DNA of 64,000 nucleotides from BRHc4a sp049323755 (GTDB lineage Bacteria > Bacillota > Desulfotomaculia > Desulfotomaculales > Desulfocucumaceae): the NCBI GenBank assembly GCA_049323755.1, contig JBMOPE010000006.1, positions 62,001 to 126,000 on the forward strand, written 5' to 3'. This document shows positions 44,006-52,585 of the stretch, in pieces (the stretch's first letter is position 1; every line of letters begins with the position of its first letter). The notes under the pieces are model-generated. The model was not told where the DNA came from, did not search any database, and worked only from the letters and a program-made list of their open reading frames with translations. Position numbers and translations under genes: made by a program.

Positions 44006-44752
44006 TTAATCAAAGGCTATTTCTACATCATTTTCCTGATAAGAAGCCCACCGGCCCTTACGCCTCTCTATACGCTGCCTGATATACTCCCTGCCATCTT
44101 CCTCACCGTATACATGTCCCCCGGGAGATATCCAGCTAAGTTCAAGCGGAACAGCCCTTTGCCTCTCCTCAATAACCATAACCTCCTGCTCCCTTACATC
44201 GGCGATCCATGAAGCTACCTCACGGGCATTCGGAACTGTGGCTGAAAGCCCTACAACCCTTATATGATCGGGTGCAAAAATAATACTCTCCTCCCATGCA
44301 GTGCCCCTTTCAATATCATCGAGGTAATGCAGCTCGTCAAAAACAACGTGGGTTGTATGATCCAGCATTTCCGGGTTTGCAAAACACCAGTTTCTAAATA
44401 TCTCAGTGGTCATAACCAGAAGAGGAGCCCTTTCATTAACAGATACGTCCCCGGTAATAAGACCAACTTTCTCCTTTCCGAACCTTGAGGCAAAGTCACG
44501 GTATTTCTGATTGGAAAGTGCCTTGATGGGCGAGGTATATACTACCCCCCGGCCTGATTCCAGTACCCTTTCTATAAGTATTTCTGCAATGACAGTCTTT
44601 CCGGTTCCGGTAGGAGCGGCAACCAGAACGTTCTTGCCCTCTGCAAGTTCTCCTATAGCTTCTTCCTGGAAGGGATCAAGCATGAATGGCCCGCGGGGTT
44701 CCTGCTGAGCTGTCTTAGTTCTGCGAGGACGACGCCTTTTATTATTTGTCAA
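44006..44752 (-). CDS. Ski2/Mtr4-like helicase, N-terminal part (RecA1)
   Basis: 248 residues: basic N-terminus (KRRRPRRTK), Q-region FMLDPFQEEAIGEL, Walker A AAPTGTGKTVIAE, motif Ia YTSPIKALSNQKYRDF, Walker B VVFDELHYLDD and motif III VVGLSATVPNA. Stops at 44006, exactly where the RecA1-RecA2 linker would be. The downstream gene supplies the other half in a different frame. In related organisms this helicase is usually one polypeptide of ~750-900 residues (family knowledge). Confidence 0.85.
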   Translation of the reverse strand: MTNNKRRRPRRTKTAQQEPRGPFMLDPFQEEAIGELAEGKNVLVAAPTGTGKTVIAEILIERVLESGRGVVYTSPIKALSNQKYRDFASRFGKEKVGLITGDVSVNERAPLLVMTTEIFRNWCFANPEMLDHTTHVVFDELHYLDDIERGTAWEESIIFAPDHIRVVGLSATVPNAREVASWIADVREQEVMVIEERQRAVPLELSWISPGGHVYGEEDGREYIRQRIERRKGRWASYQENDVEIAFD

Positions 44753-45003
44753 TAAAACTGACTCCCTTCAAAAACTTATGGCCTGCTAATACATTGTTTT
44801 TTCACACATTATGATTATATACTATTTTTTTCGAAATAAATCAATAATTATTAAGTATTACATAGAGCCAAGCTTGGTGACGAAAAAAGAACCTGTTTAT
44901 TAAAAAAAAGCAAATATAACTTCAGTAAATGATTTGGAAAAACCCTTTCAGGTTATATAATAGAATAAACACCCCGGAAGCATATAAAAGGAGGAGATGG
45001 CCG

Positions 45004-45210
45004 TTGAACCAAAATGCCGCCCAAACCGACTACCGGGTAAACACCAAAGACAACAACAACATAAGTATTGAAATCAGGTGCTGTGGCCAGCACATAGGAG
45101 AAGTAAGGTTCAAAGACAGCCAGTTCAGGGATTGCCCTCAGTGCGGTGTAAGGCATTTACTTAGAATTGAGCACAACCATTTCCATATATCGCAGTTCAA
45201 ACCCGAGTAA
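45004..45210 (+). CDS. small zinc-ribbon-like hypothetical protein
   Basis: 68 residues from TTG at 45004, nine bases after AGGAGG. It has IEIRCCGQHIGEVRFKDSQF followed by RDCPQCGVRHLL, a Cys pair spacing typical of a zinc ribbon, and a His-rich end (IEHNHFHI). Family not recognised. The 250-bp gap to the helicase gene on the left shows no other gene. Confidence 0.6.
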   Translation: MNQNAAQTDYRVNTKDNNNISIEIRCCGQHIGEVRFKDSQFRDCPQCGVRHLLRIEHNHFHISQFKPE

Positions 45211-45229
45211 ACTGCTGAAAATAAATTAG

Positions 45230-45318
45230 TATAAAGCATTGTTTACAGGTCCGGAAATGGGAAATGGGAATCAGGAACTGGTACTCCCCAACCCCTAATT
45301 CCCAATTCCCAATTCCCG
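45230..45318. repeat. GGAATTG-heptad dyad element
   Basis: AAAGCATTGTTTACAGGTCC leads into GGAAATGGGAAATGGGAAT; the right arm is CCTAATTCCCAATTCCC. Short centre. Lies 14 bp from the dipeptidase stop (45332). The AAGCATT flank recurs at other elements. Confidence 0.7.
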
Positions 45319-45331
45319 ATTAACTTTTTAT

Positions 45332-46303
45332 TTACAATACCTGTTTCATTACCCTGAGAAGGTTTCCACCTATTATTTTTTTAACATCTTCTCCGGAAAA
45401 TCCCCGTCTAAGCAACCCCTCCGTCAGACTGGGCAAACATGTCACATCACCCAGCTCAGGAATAGTACTGTCAATCCCGTCAAAGTCAGAGCCAAGCCCT
45501 ATGCAGTCAACACCGGCAACACCGGCCATGTGTTCGGCATGGTCTAATACTCTTTCAATATTTGCGCTGCCACTATCAATAAAATTGGGGTAAAAGCAAA
45601 GCCCTGCCACCCCTCCCGCTGATGCCAGAGCCTTTATCTGATCGTCGGTTAGATTCCTGGGGTGATCACAAAGCGTCCTGCAGTTGGAATGGGATGCTAT
45701 TACGGGCTTTTGTGATAGTTTTAAAACATCCCAAAAACCTCTTTCCGAAAGATGTGAGACATCAACAAGCATGCCCATCCGGTTCATTTCCCGGACCACT
45801 GATTCACCAAACTTTGTAAGCCCTCCACCCGTCCCGGTTTCGGAAACACCATCCGCCAGCTCGTTTCTCCCGTTCCAGGTAAGGGTAATACACCGAACCC
45901 CAATCCTGTAAAACATCCTTAAAACCTCAATCCTGCCTGCCAGGGCCTCCCCACCCTCTACCGAAAGCAGCGCAGCCAGCTTTTTTCGGCAGATTATACT
46001 CTCAATATCACCATAGCAGAATACGGCCTCCACCATATCGGAGTTGGCATTAACTTCTTCATGGAAGGCATCAAATATTTCCATTGCCCTTGCCAGTGGA
46101 TTATCACGGAAACTGGGGCTGATAAATGCCGCAAAGAACTGAACATTTACACCCCCTCGCCTAAGGCGCGGGAAGTCAACATGACCTTTGTCACTAATTT
46201 GACCCAGCCGCCTACCCTGCTCCAATGCTGCTGTAAGACTGTCACAGTGGGCATCCACCACCGGCGACGAAAAGTGTATGTCAGAAAATAATGTGTTGTC
46301 CAT
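45332..46303 (-). CDS. membrane dipeptidase (M19 renal dipeptidase family)
   Basis: 323 residues from ATG at 46303, six bases after AGGGGG. A longer frame to 46381 reads through heptad repeats and is rejected. M19 motifs: VVDAHCDSL (metal HxD), LLSVEGGEAL (bridging Glu), VDVSHLSERGFWDVL, ASHSNCRTLCDHPRNL and GLGSDFDGIDS. Cleaves dipeptides, possibly with D-residues from peptidoglycan. No signal peptide, so cytoplasmic. Confidence 0.93.
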   Translation of the reverse strand: MDNTLFSDIHFSSPVVDAHCDSLTAALEQGRRLGQISDKGHVDFPRLRRGGVNVQFFAAFISPSFRDNPLARAMEIFDAFHEEVNANSDMVEAVFCYGDIESIICRKKLAALLSVEGGEALAGRIEVLRMFYRIGVRCITLTWNGRNELADGVSETGTGGGLTKFGESVVREMNRMGMLVDVSHLSERGFWDVLKLSQKPVIASHSNCRTLCDHPRNLTDDQIKALASAGGVAGLCFYPNFIDSGSANIERVLDHAEHMAGVAGVDCIGLGSDFDGIDSTIPELGDVTCLPSLTEGLLRRGFSGEDVKKIIGGNLLRVMKQVL

Positions 46304-46317
46304 ATGAATCCCCCTAA

Positions 46318-46417
46318 GGTCGGAATTGGGAATTGGGAATCGGGAATTGGGAAGTTTAGTCCACCCCAAATACAGGCCCAAACCCCTAATTCCTAATTCC
46401 TAATTCCCAATTCCTAA
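46318..46417. repeat. GGAATTG-heptad dyad element
   Basis: Left AAGGTCGGAATTGGGAATTG with a GGGAATC variant; right CCCCTAATTCCTAATTCC with CCCAATTCC (46383-46416). Lies between the spoVS terminator and the dipeptidase start. Confidence 0.75.
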
Positions 46418-46421
46418 ATGT

Positions 46422-46444
46422 AAAAAAGCCCGTTTTCACGGGCT
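46422..46444 (-). terminator. terminator of spoVS
   Basis: Minus strand AGCCCG-TGAAAA-CGGGCT and six T, ten bases after the spoVS stop. Confidence 0.85.
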
Positions 46445-46454
46445 GTAATCCTGA

Positions 46455-46715
46455 CTACCTGGGTTCTACAATAAGTTTAATGGCTGTCCTTTCCTCACCA
46501 TCAATCATTATGTCCGTAAAAGCGGGTATACAGATAAGGTCAACCCCACTGGGGGCCACAAACCCCCTGGCTATCGCAACGGCCTTCACCGCCTGGTTTA
46601 GAGCTCCTGCTCCTATAGCCTGTATTTCGGCACCGCCACGCTCTCTGATAACACCGGCCAGGGCCCCTGCTACGGAATTTGGATTGGATTTTGCTGAAAC
46701 TTTTAAAACATCCAT
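46455..46715 (-). CDS. spoVS: stage V sporulation protein S
   Basis: 86 residues, highly conserved family: MDVLKVSAKSNPNSVAGAL, GAEIQAIGAGALNQAVKAV and ICIPAFTDIMIDGEERTAIK. Alba-like fold protein acting in spore coat and septation control. It follows ymdB as in many spore formers; start ATG behind GGAGG. Confidence 0.97.
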   Translation of the reverse strand: MDVLKVSAKSNPNSVAGALAGVIRERGGAEIQAIGAGALNQAVKAVAIARGFVAPSGVDLICIPAFTDIMIDGEERTAIKLIVEPR

Positions 46716-46852
46716 TGTAGAAACCTCCTCCTGCCCATGTTGTGTTGTTGAATATGTCTTAATTAACGGCCTGTAAAATTATATTCTATAACTTTAGAGA
46801 AATTCCTCTTTTTGTTTATTATGAGGGTTTTTTTAAAAAATGCCAAAGTATT

Positions 46853-47632
46853 TTATTCGTAATTCTGTATCCGCTGTATATTCAGAGCTACAGAGGTGCT
46901 TTCTTCTATTTCTATTAGTACTGCGTTAAACTGATAAAGCCCTTCAGCCACCTCAAAGCGCCTGGGCATCTGGGTTATAAATTTTTCTATGACAAGCTCT
47001 TTTTTTACCCCTATTACCGAATCCATGGGGCCGGTCATCCCTACATCTGAAATATAGGCCGTTCCCCCCGGCAAAATCCTTTCATCCGCTGTCTGGACAT
47101 GGGTGTGTGTTCCGCAGACAGCAGTTACCCTGCCGTCCAGGTACAGCCCCATGGCCACTTTTTCCGAAGAAGCCTCGGCATGAAAATCCAGAAAGATTAT
47201 ATCTACCCGTTCCTTTAGACGAGAAACCAATTCATCGGCTATCCTGAAAGGGCAGTCCAGATCCTGCATGAATACCCTGCCTGAAAGGTTAATAACTCCC
47301 AGTTCCACACCGTTCTTGGCACTGAAAAAACAATACCCCTTACCGGGAGACCCCGGAGGATAATTCGCCGGTCTTATAATCCTTGGTTCCTTGTCCAGGT
47401 ATGTATAGATATCCTTCTGGCTCCAAACATGGTTCCCCATGGTTATTACGTCAACACCGCAGGAAAAAAGCTCTTTCGCTATATCCCTTGTAATCCCGTT
47501 ACCCCCTGCGGCGTTTTCTCCGTTTGCAATGACGATATCCACCCGCATTGTTCTGACAATATCGGGCAGGTTTTCTTTAACAGCACGCCGCCCGGGCCTT
47601 CCAACAATATCACCAATCATCAAGAGGCGCAA
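46853..47632 (-). CDS. ymdB: YmdB-type 2',3'-cyclic-nucleotide phosphodiesterase
   Basis: 259 residues from TTG at 47632, eight bases after GGGAGG. Metallophosphoesterase motifs: LMIGDIVGRPGRRAV (metal Asp), VIANGENAAGGNGIT, ITMGNHVWSQKDI, FLDFHAEASSEK and VCGTHTHVQTADE. In Bacillus YmdB controls motility versus biofilm and lies beside rny, as here. Confidence 0.95.
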   Translation of the reverse strand: MRLLMIGDIVGRPGRRAVKENLPDIVRTMRVDIVIANGENAAGGNGITRDIAKELFSCGVDVITMGNHVWSQKDIYTYLDKEPRIIRPANYPPGSPGKGYCFFSAKNGVELGVINLSGRVFMQDLDCPFRIADELVSRLKERVDIIFLDFHAEASSEKVAMGLYLDGRVTAVCGTHTHVQTADERILPGGTAYISDVGMTGPMDSVIGVKKELVIEKFITQMPRRFEVAEGLYQFNAVLIEIEESTSVALNIQRIQNYE

Positions 47633-47647
47633 TGGGTCATCCTCCCG

Positions 47648-48166
47648 CTACTTGTTAAATACCAGCACTCTTCCCTCTTCCCTGAAGGCAAAAAGCTTTT
47701 TATCACCTGCACAGCCCTTTACGCTTTCCAGCATGTGCTCAATAATTTCTTCCTGAATAAGAAGATCCTCTTCATAAAGAGAGTGCCCTTCATCGGTCAC
47801 CAGGCTGGAATCCAGACACTGCCTGAACAGTTCCACAATGAGGGCTATTTCCTCCTGAACAAGAGTTTCTACATCCCTTTGTATCTCCATCATAGTGAAA
47901 TTTTCGCAGTCCTGGTAGTCCAACAAGCTTACCCTTGTCTTTTTTCCTACTATAATATTCAAGACTTCAATACTCTCGATAATCTTACTGCGAATTTCTT
48001 CCATTTTCTCAGTGTCAAGGACTCGTGAGGTGATAAAAGTAAATTTTAACACTTTTACCCCGGGGTCATAATTAATGGTTGCAACCTCAGGATAACGGAC
48101 CAGAATGGATATCAGAAGTCCGACAGTGTCTGTTACATCTTCTCTTCCTTTATACAATGAGCCCAC
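47648..48166 (-). CDS. conserved-looking hypothetical protein between ymdB and rny
   Basis: About 172 residues from GTG at 48166 (GGAG nine bases upstream); GTG at 48184 is an alternative. Acidic, soluble and mostly helical: VTDTVGLLISILVRYPEVATI, FTFITSRVLDTEKMEEIRSK, ETLVQEEIALIVELFRQCL. No motif or membrane segment recognised. It ends 15 bp before ymdB, so it is in the same operon. Confidence 0.7.
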   Translation of the reverse strand: MGSLYKGREDVTDTVGLLISILVRYPEVATINYDPGVKVLKFTFITSRVLDTEKMEEIRSKIIESIEVLNIIVGKKTRVSLLDYQDCENFTMMEIQRDVETLVQEEIALIVELFRQCLDSSLVTDEGHSLYEEDLLIQEEIIEHMLESVKGCAGDKKLFAFREEGRVLVFNK

Positions 48167-48315
48167 CGTTTCACGCTCCTTCACACCTGCTGAAAATAAT
48201 CTATTGTTATTGTTCTTGTTTAACGGGAAACTTTCCTGCCTGAAAAATTTTCTTGACAGGTTGTAAAAACTGTCATTCCCAGCTACCTGTGTTATATGTA
48301 AAAAATTATTAAAAC

Positions 48316-48341
48316 GGCCCTTTGGTAAAGGGCCGCCTTTT
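48316..48341 (-). terminator. hairpin downstream of rny
   Basis: Arms GGCCCTTT and AAAGGGCC (48316-48334). On the minus strand it begins ~10 bases after the rny stop and is followed by GTTTTAATAATTTTT; T-runs on both sides make it potentially bidirectional. Confidence 0.7.
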
Positions 48342-48343
48342 TT

Positions 48344-49885
48344 CTACTTGGCGTAATCTACCACTCTTGTTTCTCTTATCACCGTTACTTTTATCTGGCC
48401 TGGATAATCCAGTTCTCCCTCAATTTTCTTTGCTATTTCCCTGACCAGCCTTATAGCACCAAGGTCGTCTACCCTGTCGGGCTTAACCATAATTCGGATT
48501 TCCCGCCCTGCCTGAATGGCAAAGGACTTTTCGACTCCCTCAAAGGTGCCTGCAATCTCTTCGAGTTTCTGCAGCCTTCTTATATAGTTCTCCAGGGTTT
48601 CCCTTCGAGCACCCGGCCTTGCCGCCGAAATAGCGTCTGCCGCCTGTACAAGAACTGCTACAATAGTCTTGGGTTCTTCATCACCGTGGTGAGCTGCGAT
48701 TGCATGTATTACATCACTATTTTCCCGGTACTTTTTAGCAAGGTCTACCCCAATGGTAACATGGGGTCCCTCTACCTCGTGGTCCACGGCCTTGCCAATA
48801 TCATGAAGAAGACCGGCCCTCTTGGCAAGATGGGCGTCAGCCCCTAGCTCGGCCGCCATAAGCCCTGCCAAATGAGCAACTTCAATTGAGTGCTTCAGTA
48901 CATTCTGTCCATAGCTTGTCCTGAATTTGAGCCTTCCAAGAAGGTTAACCAGTTCCGGATGCAGGCCGTGCACCCCTGTTTCAAAGGTAGCCTGTTCTCC
49001 TGCTTCCCTTATCTGAACATCCACTTCTTTTTTGGCCTTCTCGACCATTTCTTCAATCCGTGCCGGGTGTATTCTTCCATCTACAATAAGCTTCTCAAGA
49101 CTTATTCTGGCAATTTCCCGGCGAATAGGGTCAAAGCCTGAAAGAATAACTGCCTCCGGTGTGTCGTCAATGATCAAGTCGATCCCGGTAAGGGTTTCAA
49201 AGGCCCTGATGTTTCTGCCTTCCCTGCCGATGATACGTCCCTTCATCTCATCACTGGGAAGAGGGATAACTGCCACCGTTGTCTCCGCCACATGGTCTGC
49301 GGCGCACCTCTGAATAGCAAGCGAGATTACATCTCTTGCCCTTTTTTCCCCTTCCTCCTTGGCCTTATCCTCAATATCCTTAATCATCTTGGCGGCTTCG
49401 TACTGAATTTCCTTCTCAATATCGGCCAGAAGAATCTGCCTGGCTTCCTCGGAGGTCATTCCCGAAACCCTCTCCAGCTCAGCAAGCTGCTTGCTGTATA
49501 ACTGGTTCAGCTCATTTTTTATCTTGTCAACTTCAGATTCCTTCTTGTTAAGCACATCTTCCTTCTTCTCGATGCCTTCGGTTTTGCGGTCCAGTGCTTC
49601 TTCCTTCTGCATAAGGCGGCGCTCCATTCTCTGCAGTTCCGAACGCCTCTCCTTGTTTTCCCTTTCAACCTCGTTGCGAAGTTTTAAAACCTCTTCCTTG
49701 GCCTCTAGTAATGCTTCCCTCTTTTTTGCCTCGGATGCTCTTTCAGCATCTTCAATAAGCTTTCTCGCCTGGGCTTCAGCCGAGGCTATTTTGGCTTCCG
49801 CAATGGATTTCCTTACGAAATAACCTATTACAAAAGAAAGTCCTATTGCTAATATTGTTATAATAACAATATAAATTGTTTCCAC
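48344..49885 (-). CDS. rny: ribonuclease Y
   Basis: 513 residues from GTG, seven bases after GGAGG. N-terminal membrane helix (YIVIITILAIGLSFVIGYFV), long coiled coil (~30-190), KH domain (VIPLPSDEMKGRIIGREGRN), HD domain (RAGLLHDIGKAVDHEVEG) and conserved C-terminal region. Membrane-bound endonuclease that starts mRNA decay in Firmicutes. Normal length. Confidence 0.97.
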   Translation of the reverse strand: METIYIVIITILAIGLSFVIGYFVRKSIAEAKIASAEAQARKLIEDAERASEAKKREALLEAKEEVLKLRNEVERENKERRSELQRMERRLMQKEEALDRKTEGIEKKEDVLNKKESEVDKIKNELNQLYSKQLAELERVSGMTSEEARQILLADIEKEIQYEAAKMIKDIEDKAKEEGEKRARDVISLAIQRCAADHVAETTVAVIPLPSDEMKGRIIGREGRNIRAFETLTGIDLIIDDTPEAVILSGFDPIRREIARISLEKLIVDGRIHPARIEEMVEKAKKEVDVQIREAGEQATFETGVHGLHPELVNLLGRLKFRTSYGQNVLKHSIEVAHLAGLMAAELGADAHLAKRAGLLHDIGKAVDHEVEGPHVTIGVDLAKKYRENSDVIHAIAAHHGDEEPKTIVAVLVQAADAISAARPGARRETLENYIRRLQKLEEIAGTFEGVEKSFAIQAGREIRIMVKPDRVDDLGAIRLVREIAKKIEGELDYPGQIKVTVIRETRVVDYAK

Positions 49886-49932
49886 TTATACACCTCCCTT
49901 ACACAAAATCATAATGTTGTCAAAATAAGCAC

Positions 49933-49957
49933 AAAAAAAAGACCGAGTATTCTCGGT
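49933..49957 (-). terminator. terminator between recX and rny
   Basis: Minus strand ACCGAG-AATA-CTCGGT (49942-49957) followed by eight T, about 50 bp before the rny start. It may end the recX transcript or attenuate rny. A further hairpin CCCGG/CCGGG lies at about 50049-50070. Confidence 0.7.
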
Positions 49958-50173
49958 AGAAAATATATCGGACCTACCCTAGCTTGTCTCAAATGGGCAT
50001 AAAAAAATAATTCCCAAATGATTAACTCCAGCAAACAAGACACCCTCCCGGTCTAAGGTATAGCCGGGAAGATAAATATTTTATTGAATATATCTTAATA
50101 CTGAAGCAGTAGTATCCAATTCTATTTTCTCCCACGCTTTATTGTACATTTTTATACTATGCATGTCAAGATC

Positions 50174-50647
50174 TCACGGATGGGGCATGTTTTCCAGGCA
50201 ACTGCACACTCTTTCAATGGTTTCCTGACTAAAACCCCTTCTTCTGAGAAAAGCTGCTATATTGACCAGGGGATATTCATCTCCCCTTAGCCTCTTCTTG
50301 CCTATGGCCAGGGACATGGCTACCCTTAGCTCCGCTCCGGGATCGACCCCATTCAGCGCCCTCTCTATGATGCATTTATCCAAGCCAAGTTTATTCAAAT
50401 TTGCTTCCAGGAAAGCCCTTGGACGAAGGGACCTTTTCCGGACATAGTTCTCGGCAAAGTCTTCATCGTTCAGAAAGCCATATTCTTTCAGATTGCTTAC
50501 CACCTGTTGGGCTATTTCTTCATCATAACCCTTGCGATAAAGCATCTCAGCCACTTGAAATTCGGTTCTGGCACGGTACGCAAGGTATTTCAAAGCAGCT
50601 TTTCTGGCATTTTCAAATTGATCACAGTACAACATAAATACCACCAT
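50174..50647 (-). CDS. recX: RecX regulatory protein
   Basis: 157 residues of three-helix repeats: ALKYLAYRARTEFQVAEML, LKEYGFLNDEDFAENYVRKR (family signature), FLRRRGFSQETIERV. RecX limits RecA filaments. It lies directly after recA on the same strand, its typical place. ATG at 50635 after GGTGG is an alternative start. Confidence 0.92.
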   Translation of the reverse strand: MVVFMLYCDQFENARKAALKYLAYRARTEFQVAEMLYRKGYDEEIAQQVVSNLKEYGFLNDEDFAENYVRKRSLRPRAFLEANLNKLGLDKCIIERALNGVDPGAELRVAMSLAIGKKRLRGDEYPLVNIAAFLRRRGFSQETIERVCSCLENMPHP

Positions 50648-50728
50648 ATAGAATCAACCGGCCTACCCCTCAACAAACCGGTAAGAGTGGCCGGTTACCC
50701 ATCAAAAAGCAACTTTCAAAAAGCAACT

Positions 50729-51763
50729 TTAAATCTCGCCGCTCTCTTCCCTGTTCTCCTGGACGGCGGGACGCAGGCTGAAGTGTTCCCTTACTTTTTG
50801 TTCTATCTCATTTAGCAATTCACGCTTCTCTTTCAGCATTTCCTTAACGTTTTCCCTTCCCTGTCCAAGCCGGTCATCCCCATACGAGTACCAGGCCCCG
50901 CTCTTGTTAATAATGTTAAGATCTGCAGCCATGTCCAGTATGGTTCCCTCCCGGGAAACACCGGTGCCGTACATTATATCAAAGTCCGCCTGTTTAAACG
51001 GAGGCGCCACCTTATTTTTAACCACCTTAACCCTGGTTCTGTTCCCAATAACATCCCCGCCCTGCTTGAGCGACTCTATTCTACGGACCTCAAGCCTTAC
51101 CGAAGCGTAAAATTTGAGTGCCCGGCCGCCGGGAGTTGTTTCAGGGCTGCCAAACATAACTCCAACTTTTTCCCTTAGCTGATTTATAAATACCACCACG
51201 GTCCTTGACTTGCTGGTAATGCCGGTAAGTTTCCTCAGGGCCTGTGACATAAGACGGGCCTGCAGGCCTACGTGCGCGTCACCCATTTCACCATCTATTT
51301 CAGCCTTTGGCACCAGCGCGGCAACAGAGTCTACAACCACCACATCCACCGCACCGCTCCGCACCAGGTGCTCGCATATCTCCAGTGCCTGCTCGCCGGT
51401 GTCTGGCTGGGCCACCAGCAGGTTGTCTATGTCAACACCTATGTTTTTGGCGTAATTGGGGTCCAGGGCGTGCTCAGCATCAATAAATGCTGCAATGCCG
51501 CCCATTTTCTGTGATTCGGCGATTAAGTGTAGGGCCACCGTGGTCTTGCCGGAGGATTCCGGCCCGAATATTTCAATTACCCTGCCCCTGGGGATCCCCC
51601 CCAGCCCCAGGGCTATATCCAGCGAGATAGCTCCTGTGGGTATCGTTTCAATGTTAAGCCTGGCTGGAGAATCGCCAAGCTTCATCACGGCACCCTTCCC
51701 GAACTGCCGTTCAATTTGTGACAGGGCAGCGTCCAGCGCCTTTATTCTATCCATTGCAGCCAT
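50729..51763 (-). CDS. recA: recombinase RecA
   Basis: 344 residues. Walker A GPESSGKTTVALHL, Walker B VDVVVVDSVAAL, loop L1/L2 segments (DGEMGDAHVGLQARLMSQAL, VFINQLREKVGVMFGSPETTPGG) and acidic C-terminus. Central in homologous recombination and the SOS response. Promoter elements are visible upstream; a Bacillus-type LexA box was not found by eye. Confidence 0.98.
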   Translation of the reverse strand: MAAMDRIKALDAALSQIERQFGKGAVMKLGDSPARLNIETIPTGAISLDIALGLGGIPRGRVIEIFGPESSGKTTVALHLIAESQKMGGIAAFIDAEHALDPNYAKNIGVDIDNLLVAQPDTGEQALEICEHLVRSGAVDVVVVDSVAALVPKAEIDGEMGDAHVGLQARLMSQALRKLTGITSKSRTVVVFINQLREKVGVMFGSPETTPGGRALKFYASVRLEVRRIESLKQGGDVIGNRTRVKVVKNKVAPPFKQADFDIMYGTGVSREGTILDMAADLNIINKSGAWYSYGDDRLGQGRENVKEMLKEKRELLNEIEQKVREHFSLRPAVQENREESGEI

Positions 51764-51826
51764 AAGTTAAGGCTTACCTCCTAAACTTTATTTTCTGTTA
51801 AAGAATAACAATCAAAGCCTACAAGT

Positions 51827-51855
51827 ATTTTACCTTTCGGCAAACAGCCTGTCTA
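51827..51855 (-). promoter_or_regulatory. recA promoter
   Basis: Minus strand TAGACA (complement 51850-51855), 17 bp, TAAAAT (complement 51827-51832), about 60 bp before the recA start. Confidence 0.6.
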
Positions 51856-51937
51856 CTCTTTTTCAAACACGTATTTCCAGGTTTTACACATCCTGCGACC
51901 TGTTTTGACATTAATCAGTTAGCAACACACTATCTGG

Positions 51938-52585
51938 TGACAAAGATAACGAAGATTTGTGACCCCAGCAGGGCTGTCAGAAACGAGTATGGCGCGAAAA
52001 AAACCGGTCGAACAGAGTCCAAGCGTATATGAACATACATGAGCACCGTACGACCGGTTCTGACAAAGCTATGCGCTTATCACGACCCCATTAGGCCTGG
52101 AGTATATCGCGAAAGCACTGGCGGGACGGGGCGGAGCATACATAAACGTATGTGAGCACCCGGCACGGTGGCGCTGACAAAGTTAAACGAAGTTTTATGA
52201 CCCCAGTAGGGCTGTCAGAAACGAGTATGGCGCGAAAGAGCCGCCGGCACGGAGCGGAGCGTATAGGAACATACGTGAGCATCCGGGTCGGCGGCCCTGA
52301 CAAAGCCAGACGAAGTTTATCACGACCCCAGTAGGACTGCTAGAAACGAGTAGAACGCGAAAGCGCCACCGTGACGGAGCGGAGCATACATGAGCGTATG
52401 TGAGCATCCGGCGCGGTGGCGCTGACAAAGTTATACGAAGGTTTGTGACCCCAGTAGGGCTGTCAGAAACGAGTATGGCGCGAAAGAGCCGCCGGCACGG
52501 AGCGGAGCGTATAGGAACATACGTGAGCATCCGGGTCGGCGGCTCTGACAAAGCCAGGCGAAGTTTATCACAGCCCGTGCAGACT
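51938..52585. repeat. five tandem ~123-bp structured repeats between the DEAD-box gene and recA
   Basis: Units start with TGACAAAG at 51938, 52061, 52175, 52298 and 52423, with a partial sixth at 52546 running into the helicase gene end. Unit lengths are 123, 114, 123, 125, 123. Each has a common segment GACCCCAGTAGGGCTGTCAG (variable in unit 2), then an outer stem and an inner stem whose sequences differ between units but stay complementary: outer AACCGGTCG/CGACCGGTT, GCGCCACCG/CGGTGGCGC, GAGCCGCCG/CGGCGGCTC; inner CGTAT/ATACG or CATAC/GTATG. Paired changes point to selection on RNA or DNA structure. Open frames across the array are by-products. Confidence 0.85.

Noticed and set aside
46304..46381. 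26 extra N-terminal residues for the dipeptidase
   Set aside because: They are encoded by the GGAATTG heptad repeats and the ATG at 46303 has AGGGGG six bases upstream.
22040..46417. Heptad repeats as CRISPR or simple slippage microsatellites
   Set aside because: Repeats are only 7 bases and always come as a left arm and its complement ~40-200 bp away, which slippage alone does not explain.
51938..52585. CRISPR array or integron attC array
   Set aside because: Units are ~123 bp with no short repeat/unique spacer pattern, no cas genes nearby, and no cassette genes between units or integrase in the window.
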